The translations under genes and the position numbers were made by a program. Source: CAWUKT01 sp041565275 (GTDB taxonomy: Bacteria > Bacteroidota > Bacteroidia > J057 > JADKCL01). Taken from it: 24,075 bases of DNA. The stretch spans positions 1 through 24,075 of the forward strand of contig JBFGVE010000032.1 in the NCBI GenBank assembly GCA_041565275.1. Reading direction: 5' to 3'. This document shows, in pieces, positions 7,789 to 16,128 of this stretch; position 1 is the first letter of the stretch; every line of letters starts with the position of its first letter. Under the pieces are notes generated by a model. The model made no database searches and was not told where the DNA came from. It was given only the letters and a program-made list of their open reading frames with translations.

Positions 7789-8913
7789 TTAGTCCGTGAG
7801 TTCTACATAATGTTTAATTCCAGCACAATTAACCCTGATTACATGTGCAGTAGGAAACCCCAATTCAGCAAAACTCTTTTCAGAATAAGGAAATTTCTCA
7901 TCAAGCCTGGAGACTAATTTTCCCGGTGGGACTCCAACTCCTTCTCCCGGAAGCCTTCTGAAAGTATTCGAAATCTCATGGGAAAGGTGCAGCAACGGCT
8001 TGCCAAAAGGATATATTCTTTTGCTGGTTACGGTGGCAACTTCTAATGCAATGGGATGATCCAACTCTACCCAGCATGGCTCCCCATACCTTTCCTTTAA
8101 AAGCTTTAACGCGTAAGAAAGTGAAATTAGGCTATTTAAACCTTGGATTTTTTCAGGATTTGGCCATTGATAATGGCTGAAACAGCTCTGCCTTGGTAGT
8201 GCAAGGTCGTAAACAGCGGAATGTAATTTTTGCCCTTCATAAGACCACATTTGTCCATTGAGCCTGTCATGCTCATGGTGGAATAGTAACTTTAGTCCCT
8301 CCTGAACCATCACAGCTCCAATGATAGAGGCGGAAATAGGGGTGGTAGGCTGTACGCCCGAATTGAAATAGCGCTGGGCCATGTCGGAACATCCCAATCT
8401 TTGGTTAATATCTTTCCAACCCAACTCGTCCAGACTACACTCATAACACGATTCTCCCAATTTATAAAGCGTTGCTTGACCGGAGAGATTCAGGATTCCT
8501 CCCCCAATCCAGCCTTTACCCGCTCTGAAAGCCCACCTATTCAGCCATAACCTTGCCAACCTATTGTCCAGACATCCAAAAATGAGATCAGACTCTCGGA
8601 TCAGCCCAAATCCTACATCACAAAGAACATCTCCATTTATGAAATTAGTTTCGATTAAGGGGTTGATCTCATATACACTTCTGGCTGCAACTTCGGATTT
8701 TAACTTGCCGGTATCTGTCTCTCGAAAAAGTACTGACCTGGAAAGGTTGCTGGTTTCAACCCGGTCAAAGTCAACAATTGTAATTTTCCCAACACCCAGT
8801 AAAGCAAGGTTTTTTAGTACTTCGTTTCCAAGAGCACCCGCCCCTACCACCAAAATACGGGCACCGCGCAATTTATCCGCATTCCATCCAGGAATATTAT
8901 CGAATTGGTTCAA
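7789..8913 (-). CDS. E1-like ThiF/MoeB/UBA-family adenylating enzyme
   Basis: 374 residues. Residues about 1-215 are the classic adenylation domain: nucleotide-binding GAGALG (24-29), acidic strand end IVDFD (46-50), SNLSR (55-59), the Lys of GKLK (69-72) and GCLDNR (113-118). A possible zinc site is C156-x2-C159 (CYEC) with C244-x2-H247. C175 in QRLGCSDM is the best candidate thioester Cys, followed by GVQPTTP and ASIIGAVMVQE as in E1-type enzymes. A C-terminal extension of about 125 residues is not recognised. The enzyme would adenylate the terminal Gly of the adjacent Ubl and pass it to the E2-like protein. Start: no ATG fits the N terminus; the frame is closed by TGA at 8935-8937, and TTG at 8911-8913 with AGAG just upstream is the likely start. 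It lies 30 bases after the peptidase gene. Confidence 0.9.
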   Translation of the reverse strand: MNQFDNIPGWNADKLRGARILVVGAGALGNEVLKNLALLGVGKITIVDFDRVETSNLSRSVLFRETDTGKLKSEVAARSVYEINPLIETNFINGDVLCDVGFGLIRESDLIFGCLDNRLARLWLNRWAFRAGKGWIGGGILNLSGQATLYKLGESCYECSLDELGWKDINQRLGCSDMAQRYFNSGVQPTTPISASIIGAVMVQEGLKLLFHHEHDRLNGQMWSYEGQKLHSAVYDLALPRQSCFSHYQWPNPEKIQGLNSLISLSYALKLLKERYGEPCWVELDHPIALEVATVTSKRIYPFGKPLLHLSHEISNTFRRLPGEGVGVPPGKLVSRLDEKFPYSEKSFAELGFPTAHVIRVNCAGIKHYVELTD

Positions 8914-8943
8914 ATTCTCTGTAGATTCTGTTTGTCAAAGCAT

Positions 8944-10416
8944 TTAAATGGGTTCAAGAAGGCTCCAAAGAGAGTCACGGTACGCCATAAACTCTTCAAG
9001 CATCAGTCCACCTAATGGCGGTTGAACTCCTACTCCTCTTTCACGTCGATGGTCCACCTGGCTTCCATTTTTCCAAAAACGGAAGCACACATGGGGTCCA
9101 GTAGCCCTGCCAGTCATACCAACATAACCGATGACCTGTCCCTGATCTACCCGGACACCCGGCTCAATTCCTTCTGCGAACGACTGCATATGGAGATATT
9201 GAGTCTGAACCTCTTTTGAGTGGAATATTTTGACATAATTCCCATTATTACCCTTGAATTCAGCATGGGTAACAATACCGTCAGCGACCGCCACAATTTC
9301 CGTTCCTGCCGGAGCCGCATAATCGGTTCCCAAGTGGGCTCTTGTCTTACCCGTAAAAGGATCAGATCTTTTCAAGTTAAATGGCGAAGAGATGCGAACA
9401 TAATCAAGTGGAGCTTTTAGAAAGGTGGCCTTCACAGGACGCCCATCGTCATCGTAATAACCTTGGATGTATTTGTTAGTATGGTAAAATGCATATTGGA
9501 CCTCACCATCCACCATATAACGCACCGCTGAGAGGTTTCCCAGTTCCCGTTTGTGCCCTTCATATTCGTTTATGTCATACAAAAGGATAAACTGGTCTCC
9601 TGGGGATAAGTGGAAAAAGTCCACATCCCATTTAAGGGCATCTTGAAGTTGCTGGGTTAGTTTCAAGCCAAACTCACGGTTGTACATGGCCTCGGCTAAA
9701 TTTTCTTCGATAGTAACTATTTCTCGCTTCCCTTCTTTTGCCAATAGGGGGAGTACATGTCGAAAGACAGTGGGATCACCATCCAGTTTCAATAATGTGT
9801 ACTCGGTGGCCTTTGACTGGTAGGCAAAAACATAGGGCTCGCTCATATTCCCTTTATGAAGAACCGTAAATATTTGACCTGGACCTATTTCACCCAGTTT
9901 TTGAGATTCAAGCTGCTCCTGAAGTGAGATAATGTCCCTGTAACTAATGCCTTGATCCAAAAGCCAGTCAGATATTTCTTTTCCTTCTTCCCAATAGCTT
10001 TCAGAACATTCTAATTCATGAAGTTCAAGCTTCCACTCAGGGTTAGGAAATATTCCCAGACAGTTTTCCTGTTGAGGGTCATATCTTGATTCCTCTAGTT
10101 GGCGTTCATCGAAGGGGATTAGGATAAATGCTCCAAGAACCACAAAAGCTGTCACCCCAAAAACGATGGACCCCATTAAAAGGCTCTTAGGCGGTTTTAA
10201 GTCCTTATCACTTCCTTCAACCTTTGCCTCCTTAACCTTAATTTTCTTTTCAACTCTCTGATCTGGAAGTGTCAGGGTCTTAGCTGGCTTTTCACGTTGA
10301 TTCGACTTTGCTAATTTTACTTCCCGAAGAGATTCTGAAGGCACAGCGTGTGTTTCAGCCAGTATTTCTTCGGGCTGATCAATAAAAACGATCTTAGGAC
10401 GTTTTTGGCGGGCCAT
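8944..10416 (-). CDS. Membrane-anchored M23 (LytM) family peptidase
   Basis: 490 residues, ATG at 10416. A long basic cytoplasmic N terminus (1-77) precedes one membrane helix (about 80-101), so the rest is periplasmic. The middle part (about 120-320) resembles the regulatory or LysM-like regions of septal M23 proteins. The LytM core has H361-x3-D365 (AHLGTD), H409 in QYLHM and GPHVCFRFWKNG (440-451). The usual final motif is HxH; here H442 is kept but the second His is Cys444, which can still bind zinc, so activity is plausible but not certain. The expected role is cutting peptide cross-links of peptidoglycan. Lying 18 bases after the ATPase gene, it could open the wall locally for anchoring or release of the injection particle. 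It may also simply be a housekeeping-type M23 recruited into the operon. Confidence 0.88.
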   Translation of the reverse strand: MARQKRPKIVFIDQPEEILAETHAVPSESLREVKLAKSNQREKPAKTLTLPDQRVEKKIKVKEAKVEGSDKDLKPPKSLLMGSIVFGVTAFVVLGAFILIPFDERQLEESRYDPQQENCLGIFPNPEWKLELHELECSESYWEEGKEISDWLLDQGISYRDIISLQEQLESQKLGEIGPGQIFTVLHKGNMSEPYVFAYQSKATEYTLLKLDGDPTVFRHVLPLLAKEGKREIVTIEENLAEAMYNREFGLKLTQQLQDALKWDVDFFHLSPGDQFILLYDINEYEGHKRELGNLSAVRYMVDGEVQYAFYHTNKYIQGYYDDDGRPVKATFLKAPLDYVRISSPFNLKRSDPFTGKTRAHLGTDYAAPAGTEIVAVADGIVTHAEFKGNNGNYVKIFHSKEVQTQYLHMQSFAEGIEPGVRVDQGQVIGYVGMTGRATGPHVCFRFWKNGSQVDHRRERGVGVQPPLGGLMLEEFMAYRDSLWSLLEPI

Positions 10417-10434
10417 ATTTCTTTTAAAAAAACA

Positions 10435-11808
10435 TCAGATGGTTTTTCCTTCTTTTCGAAATTCGGCTTTTACTGCTTCAATAATATCATCATTGTAGAT
10501 CAGTCGCTCCGGTCGATCAATTGCATTGAGTACACAAGTACGCAGGATATTGATAATCATACCACCGGAAAGCCTGTAATCTTTGGCAATTTTTCGAAGG
10601 TCAATATTGTCATCCATAGGTGCCTTTTCAAATGCTCTTTTCCAAAGGGTAAAACGCTGTGGGGCACTTGGTATAGGAAAATGGACCAACGACTGGAATC
10701 GCCTCATAAAAGCTGCATCGATATTTGATCGTAAATTGGTCGATAACAATATAATCCCGGGAAAATCTTCAATTCTTTGCAGGAGATATGCCACTTCCTG
10801 GTTGGCATAGCGGTCTTTGGAATCGGAGGTAGCAGTACGCTTTCCAAAAAGAGCATCCGCCTCATCAAAGAATAGAATCCAATTCTTGTTTTCTGCCATG
10901 TCAAAGATATTGGATAGATTTTTCTCTGTTTCACCTATGTACTTTGAAGTTACTTTAGAAATATCGATCCTGTAAACTTCAAGGCCTGTCGCTTTACCTA
11001 GGAGAGAAGCCGTTAAAGTTTTACCTGTTCCAGGGGGGCCATAAAATAAACTCCGGTACCCGCGTTTTAGAATTTTTTCCAATCCCCACTCCTCGAGAAT
11101 TACTTTTTGGTATTTTACCCAATTGAGAACCTCTCTTATTTTTTCTTCAGATTCGAACTCCAGAACAAGATCATCCCAATCCAACCTGGTACTTAGCCGC
11201 TGGGCGGGAAATTCACTGTTAAACTTGGGGTGAAAACCTCCACCAGTTGTGAGTGTCGTCATCGCTTCCAACCCAATCTTTAAAGGAGCACTCATACTTG
11301 GTTCTCTATTGCCTTCTTCATTGAGCGTGATGATCTTTTGCTTCATCAGGAAATAGTCGTCATCAAACATTCTCATTACCCGAAACCGTCGGGTTAGGTC
11401 ATTTCCTGCCAATAAAAAAGCTGCTGTCTCACCTGTGGGTAAAAAACCCCGGTGAACATTTCCTTTGATCCCCCCGAATTCTGTAAACACCTGACCGTTT
11501 ATTTCATTTCGGACAAACAAACAGTCAAGTAACTGTGGACAAACAGTTGGTGCCAATGCCAGCAGAACGACCAATCGATCATTGACAGTCATGTTATGCT
11601 TCCTGACAGTATACGCATATGGCGAGGGATAAAGCTTAATGTCGGGTACAGGGACTTCGTATATATTCTTAAACAGGGACTCTTGTCCAAAATAATTATT
11701 GATTCTGGTATCTAGCACCTGCTTCAACCAGTTCATCTCTGTCTTCAGAACTTGGGCGTTGGCTTCTAACTCAGATGCCTTTTGCTGGGTAGTTACAGTT
11801 TCAGCCAT
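10435..11808 (-). CDS. AAA+ ATPase of the contractile injection system (Afp15-type)
   Basis: 457 residues, ATG at 11808. An N-terminal domain of about 210 residues is followed by one AAA+ module: Walker A GPPGTGKT (257-264), Walker B ILFFDEAD (311-318), sensor-1 Asn in STN (356-358) and a double Arg R369-R370 at the expected arginine-finger position. The module ends with a helical lid containing LSGGMI (413-418), close to the SGG(D/N)I of this family. One AAA+ ATPase next to the tape-measure gene is a hallmark of eCIS clusters, where it acts in particle assembly in the cytoplasm. The gene starts 27 bases after the tape-measure stop. All catalytic motifs look intact. Confidence 0.93.
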   Translation of the reverse strand: MAETVTTQQKASELEANAQVLKTEMNWLKQVLDTRINNYFGQESLFKNIYEVPVPDIKLYPSPYAYTVRKHNMTVNDRLVVLLALAPTVCPQLLDCLFVRNEINGQVFTEFGGIKGNVHRGFLPTGETAAFLLAGNDLTRRFRVMRMFDDDYFLMKQKIITLNEEGNREPSMSAPLKIGLEAMTTLTTGGGFHPKFNSEFPAQRLSTRLDWDDLVLEFESEEKIREVLNWVKYQKVILEEWGLEKILKRGYRSLFYGPPGTGKTLTASLLGKATGLEVYRIDISKVTSKYIGETEKNLSNIFDMAENKNWILFFDEADALFGKRTATSDSKDRYANQEVAYLLQRIEDFPGIILLSTNLRSNIDAAFMRRFQSLVHFPIPSAPQRFTLWKRAFEKAPMDDNIDLRKIAKDYRLSGGMIINILRTCVLNAIDRPERLIYNDDIIEAVKAEFRKEGKTI

Positions 11809-11835
11809 TGACCTCCAATTTAATGATTTTTTTCA

Positions 11836-14800
11836 TCACTGCCATTCTACCCTTATGGTAACGCTTGTCCAGGAAGCCTCAAAAAAGGGAATACTGTAGG
11901 CCAACCTAGAGAGTAGCAGGTCATAAGCCTTCTGGTCAACCCTCAGGACCCAAGTGGAATACTTATCTGCACTCAATCTTCCCACGCGCTGGTACCATGA
12001 GGTCCGCATTGAGTCATTCTTGGTATTTTCCATTCCAGTCCATTTGGATCGCATTTCATCGATCATGCCCTCAGCAATCTCCTTCTCCTTATCCGTAAGC
12101 GTAATATCTGCCTGAATAGGAGTAGTCAACTCCCAACCTGTCATCAACTTATTCAGGACCAAATCCGCCTCCAAAGCCTCTTCATCCTTGTGACTCAGGT
12201 ATGCCAAAAAATAAATTGCTCTCTCTTTCAATTGGTCAGACCTAAACTTACCCTGAACATCTAAAAATTCAAGGTTCTTAAATGCACGGGAAAGCATTGG
12301 AACAAATAAGATCAAACCTGCATTCTTAATATAAATTTCTTCTTCTTCAACAACATCTTCTACCGGAGAAGGTAGCTCATGATCATCCACTTCAAGGTAA
12401 TCTTGTTCATCTTCACTCACTAGATCAATAGGTGGCTCCAATTCTCCTTTTGATGATAGCAGTATTTCTTCCAGGGTAACCGAAATTGAGGTAGGGGTAT
12501 ACCGGTTGGCATCAAGGATCCAATCAATTATTTTGAATTTTGGGAGTTGGACTAACTTTTCTAAAAAATCAACTAAGTCAAAAATATACTCCTCCAGTCT
12601 CCTTAGCTTATATCCTCTACTCCCCAAGTATGTGTATGCATGGATTCCAATTTCAACTGGTTTTACAGGAGAACTTCCCGAACTAAATAGCTTCTTTATT
12701 CCACGGAAAAATCTCAAAAATTGTTCTTCTTCCGACTTGGGAAGTAGGTGTCGAATGATTGATTCAAAGACAGAGGCTGGTAGATTGGCAATTCGTTTGG
12801 CTAAAGCACTAGATCTTGCCTGCTCTTTAAGAACCTGAACAATCTGCTCAGGATTGGCCAAAATCTGCTCTTGTATCATGATCCAGATCGCTGATTCAGA
12901 CAAGGTCCCTGATTTTGTAGGCAGTGAACCTGTACGCAAATAGTAAATAACCACATCTTCAGGAGTAATCTCAGGATCCTCGCGGATTTGTTGGATCTCT
13001 GCTTCAATTTCTTCCATAGTCCCGACCTGGTCTTCGTCTTCTTCTTCACCGACCTGGTCTTCACCTTCTTTTTCACCGACCTGGTCTTCGTCTTCTTCTT
13101 CACCGACCTGGTCTTCACCTTCTTTTTCACCGACCCGGTCTTCGTCTTCTACTTCATCGATCCTGTCTTCACCTTCTTCTTCATCGACCCGGTCTTCCCT
13201 GAAATCCCTAGCTTCAGAAAATTCTTCAATGGCCAACTCATCTTTATCTGGAGAAACACCCGGTAATTCTTCTCTCTCGAGGTCACCCGGAAGATCAACC
13301 TCATCATCAACTTCAGTCAACAATGTCTCAACAGCCTCTTTCTCCAACCGAATGGAAGCCTCTGCCTCCAAAGATCCCAAAATAAAATCCTCCTCAACAT
13401 CTGGAAGCAAAGTCTGAAACGGAAGAAACCTTATCTCTCCAACCCGCATCGCATCGGAAACCACCTTACTGAACCCTCTGATAACCTCCGAAACTTCCTT
13501 GCCGGAAGAAGCCGCAAGTATCTTGATTACATAACGCATCAATTCAGCAGGATCCGGAAGTTCTTCGATATGGTCAAGGAAAAATCGAACGATCGGGTGC
13601 CAATCAAACGCTGTGGGATCCCGGAATCTTTCGTTAGTAATGGAAAGATCAGCTGCGTCCCGATAACGGCCAATCAAAATAGAAACGGTTACATAGAGAC
13701 CAAAAATGTCAGGAACAGCCTGTTTTAAAATCTTTTGAGCACCAGCATGACCGAACATTTTCAGCAGTCGGATAGCAATTAAAGCTCTCTCTGCGACAGT
13801 AGCCTCGGTCACTTTCCGTTGAAATTCAACCATGAACAAATCACTTCCTTCTTCGATCAAAGAAGTAAAAACCCGGATAGGATCCGCATCAATCAGATTT
13901 TTGCTCCACCGTGGGACTTCACCCGTTTCAAGGATATATAAAACAAAGTCTATTCTGGTCTGCTCACCATCTCCTGTAACACTTTCCAGTTCTATCTCTT
14001 CAGATAATACCTGCTCAACTTCGTCTTTCTTTTCTAAGGCTGCCTCTTTCTCCAATCGAATGGAAGCTTCTGCCTCCGAAGATCCCAAAATCAAATCCTC
14101 CTCAACACCTGGAAGCAAAGTCTGGAATGGAAGAAACCTCATCTCTCCAACCTGCATCGCATCCGAAACCACCTTACTAAAACCTCTGATAACCTCCGAA
14201 ACTTCCTTGCCGGAAGAAGCCGCAAGCATCTTGATTACATAACGAGTCAATTCAGCAGGATCCGGAAGTTCTTCGATATGATCAAGGAAAAATCGAACGA
14301 TCGGGTGCCAACTGAACGTAACGGGATCCCGGAGACTTTCGTTAATAATAGGAAGATCAACTGCGTTCCGATAACGGCCAATCAAAATAGAAACTGTTAC
14401 ATAGAGACCAAAAATATCAGGAACAACCTGTTTTAAAATCTTTTGAGCACCAGCATGACCGAACATTTTCAGCAGCCGGATAGCAATTAAAGCTCTCTCT
14501 GCGACAGTAGCCTCGGTCACTTTCCGTTGAAATTCAACCATGAACAAATCACTTCCTTCTTCAATCAAAGAAGCAAAAACCCGGATAGGATCCGCCTCAA
14601 TCAGATTTTTGCTCCACCATGGGACTTCACCTGTTTCGAAAATATGTAAAACAAAGTCTATTCTGGTCCGCTCACTATCTCCTGCAATACCTTCCAGTTC
14701 TATTTCTTCAGCTAATTCAGGTTCATCCTCATATTTCTTTTCTAAATCTTCCTTCTCCGTGGGAAATTCCTCTTTATCTTCCTCAATCTTAGATTTGTCT

Positions 14801-16128
14801 AAAGGTGCTTCAATCTCTCGACCAAGGATCGAAGCCCAGTTTTCAAGCATTTCCTCCGGGATTTCTTTTTCATCTCCTAAGCTCTCCTTGAGAAATTCAG
14901 AAAATGAGTGACCTGATTGACTCTTTGAGGGGGTACTGGAAACATATTGAAAAAGGGATGTGTAGGTGTGGTCCCGAAATAAAGTATCTGAGGCTGTTCC
15001 TTTCAGGTAGCGGCTATGTGCTGCAATAGCCCGAACCGCTATCCGCAATAGCTCTCTTCCTTTAGATGGGCTAGCCAATTGGATGTACCGCTGAATTGAG
15101 TCCGTTGGAAGAAACTTTATCATGTTTAAAAAGACCGACCTCTCGTTCTTTTTAACTTGAAAAATATTAGCCAAGGCTTCGAAGTGAAATCGGATCAAAA
15201 CGTCAAATGCATCGACTAAAGCGGACTTCTGGTCAGAACTCAGCTCCCCTGCCACCGCTTTTTGGACCAGACGAATAAGGGATGCATACCGAAGATCCAA
15301 GTCACTTTTCTCATCATTACCAGTTCCTCTCTCTGGAAAAGCCAAGCTTAAATCTTGATTGGTTCTCCTTTCAGCAAAGTGCCGAACCATCTTGAAAAAG
15401 CTCACTCTGCTAAAAGGTCTGTTTCCGGTTTTTATCAAATAGACCAGCGAAGCTTCTATTAGAATTTTTTTGATCTTCGTCTTATTTAACCCGTACGCTT
15501 GGTAAATCCGTTCCACCAATGCTTTATATTCTCTTTGAATAAAGACATAATAAGAATCATTGAATACACGGAACAACTTTTCTATCACCTCATCAGAGAA
15601 TTGCTCTACCAGACGCAAGGAAACATAATTGTGTTTTCGAAACAATTCTTTAAATCTTTTCCGAACCTCCAGGGGAATTTCTTTGATCAGGTCTTTCAGG
15701 ATTTCATCAACGCTTTGAGGAAATCTCGAGGCACTAACCGGTAGTCTACCAAATTCTAAAAAATAGGTTAAAACTTCAAGCTTAGCTGGCCAGAGAGGGA
15801 TCAGTTCTACATTTCGATAATACGATGACGGATAAGCCGCTTTAGCTCTGATCTCGCCAAGTTTTTCTCGAAGAACGGCCCGGAATCGATCAATTAAGTC
15901 TGATTCGAGATGAGCTTCAGATAGGTCACCCAAATCCAGCTCCAAAGACTTAACGCGTAAAAGGTGACCATCAACCTGAAATTCATCGAGATGTTCTTGG
16001 AGAATCCATTGAAGTTTGGACTGAAAGATTCTGCCTAGTTCATCTTGCGTCTGATTGGCTGTCTTTCGGTCTTCTAACTCAAAATCAAACTTAAAACGAT
16101 GAATAAAATGACTTTCACTACTCGCCAT
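11836..16128 (-). CDS. Contractile injection system tape-measure protein (Afp14-type) with internal duplication
   Basis: 1430 residues, ATG at 16128 overlapping the stop of the preceding gene by 11 bases. The N terminus has the family signature: FIHRFKFDFEL (8-18), then LRVKSLELDLGDL (57-69). The C terminus matches the same family: NAGLILFVPMLSRAF near 1268-1282, then GWEL, a Trp/Arg-rich WYQRVGRLS segment, a VDQKAYDLL strand and the terminal VEW. Between them lie repeated helical modules that start with a LxYFLxxGxLP motif, seen near residues 120, 490, 726 and 1057. The second and third are near-identical copies 236 residues apart. Residues about 930-1040 are strongly acidic with 9-residue repeats. 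In the family this protein is thought to set tube length and to contact the baseplate. The acidic and duplicated parts make it longer than it otherwise would be. Confidence 0.92.
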   Translation of the reverse strand: MASSESHFIHRFKFDFELEDRKTANQTQDELGRIFQSKLQWILQEHLDEFQVDGHLLRVKSLELDLGDLSEAHLESDLIDRFRAVLREKLGEIRAKAAYPSSYYRNVELIPLWPAKLEVLTYFLEFGRLPVSASRFPQSVDEILKDLIKEIPLEVRKRFKELFRKHNYVSLRLVEQFSDEVIEKLFRVFNDSYYVFIQREYKALVERIYQAYGLNKTKIKKILIEASLVYLIKTGNRPFSRVSFFKMVRHFAERRTNQDLSLAFPERGTGNDEKSDLDLRYASLIRLVQKAVAGELSSDQKSALVDAFDVLIRFHFEALANIFQVKKNERSVFLNMIKFLPTDSIQRYIQLASPSKGRELLRIAVRAIAAHSRYLKGTASDTLFRDHTYTSLFQYVSSTPSKSQSGHSFSEFLKESLGDEKEIPEEMLENWASILGREIEAPLDKSKIEEDKEEFPTEKEDLEKKYEDEPELAEEIELEGIAGDSERTRIDFVLHIFETGEVPWWSKNLIEADPIRVFASLIEEGSDLFMVEFQRKVTEATVAERALIAIRLLKMFGHAGAQKILKQVVPDIFGLYVTVSILIGRYRNAVDLPIINESLRDPVTFSWHPIVRFFLDHIEELPDPAELTRYVIKMLAASSGKEVSEVIRGFSKVVSDAMQVGEMRFLPFQTLLPGVEEDLILGSSEAEASIRLEKEAALEKKDEVEQVLSEEIELESVTGDGEQTRIDFVLYILETGEVPRWSKNLIDADPIRVFTSLIEEGSDLFMVEFQRKVTEATVAERALIAIRLLKMFGHAGAQKILKQAVPDIFGLYVTVSILIGRYRDAADLSITNERFRDPTAFDWHPIVRFFLDHIEELPDPAELMRYVIKILAASSGKEVSEVIRGFSKVVSDAMRVGEIRFLPFQTLLPDVEEDFILGSLEAEASIRLEKEAVETLLTEVDDEVDLPGDLEREELPGVSPDKDELAIEEFSEARDFREDRVDEEEGEDRIDEVEDEDRVGEKEGEDQVGEEEDEDQVGEKEGEDQVGEEEDEDQVGTMEEIEAEIQQIREDPEITPEDVVIYYLRTGSLPTKSGTLSESAIWIMIQEQILANPEQIVQVLKEQARSSALAKRIANLPASVFESIIRHLLPKSEEEQFLRFFRGIKKLFSSGSSPVKPVEIGIHAYTYLGSRGYKLRRLEEYIFDLVDFLEKLVQLPKFKIIDWILDANRYTPTSISVTLEEILLSSKGELEPPIDLVSEDEQDYLEVDDHELPSPVEDVVEEEEIYIKNAGLILFVPMLSRAFKNLEFLDVQGKFRSDQLKERAIYFLAYLSHKDEEALEADLVLNKLMTGWELTTPIQADITLTDKEKEIAEGMIDEMRSKWTGMENTKNDSMRTSWYQRVGRLSADKYSTWVLRVDQKAYDLLLSRLAYSIPFFEASWTSVTIRVEWQ
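13024..13185. repeat. 27-base tandem repeat, 6 units, in the tape-measure gene
   Basis: Six consecutive 27-base units, each beginning gacctggtcttc or a close variant (13024, 13051, 13078, 13105, 13132, 13159). The first four alternate exactly between two forms, giving a 54-base higher-order period. They encode acidic 9-residue units such as EDQVGEEED and EDQVGEKEG (about residues 982-1035). A partial further unit follows at 13186. The length is a multiple of three, so unit gain or loss keeps the frame. Confidence 0.95.
13334..14741. repeat. Tandem direct duplication, 708-base period, in the tape-measure gene
   Basis: Two near-identical copies, about 13334-14033 and 14042-14741, with corresponding bases exactly 708 apart (for example agcctcggtcac at 13801 and 14509). 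The period is 236 codons and keeps the frame. The copies encode residues about 462-695 and 698-931. They differ by scattered single-base changes, many silent, so the duplication is fairly recent but not brand new. Confidence 0.95.

Noticed and set aside
7369..8913. Thiamine or molybdopterin sulfur-carrier pair (ThiF/ThiS, MoeB/MoaD)
   Set aside because: The E2-like gene, the lack of thi or moa genes and the unusual Ubl make a conjugation system more likely.
6642..8913. Stand-alone anti-phage operon (Bil or type II CBASS)
   Set aside because: No cyclase, effector or intact JAMM protease is present, and the genes are in line with eCIS genes; relatedness to Bil remains possible.
12876..13266. 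ORFs in other frames across the 27-base repeat (KKKVKTRSV and FFFTDLVF repeats)
   Set aside because: They are by-products of the repeat period being a multiple of three; the acidic frame is part of the long tape-measure protein.
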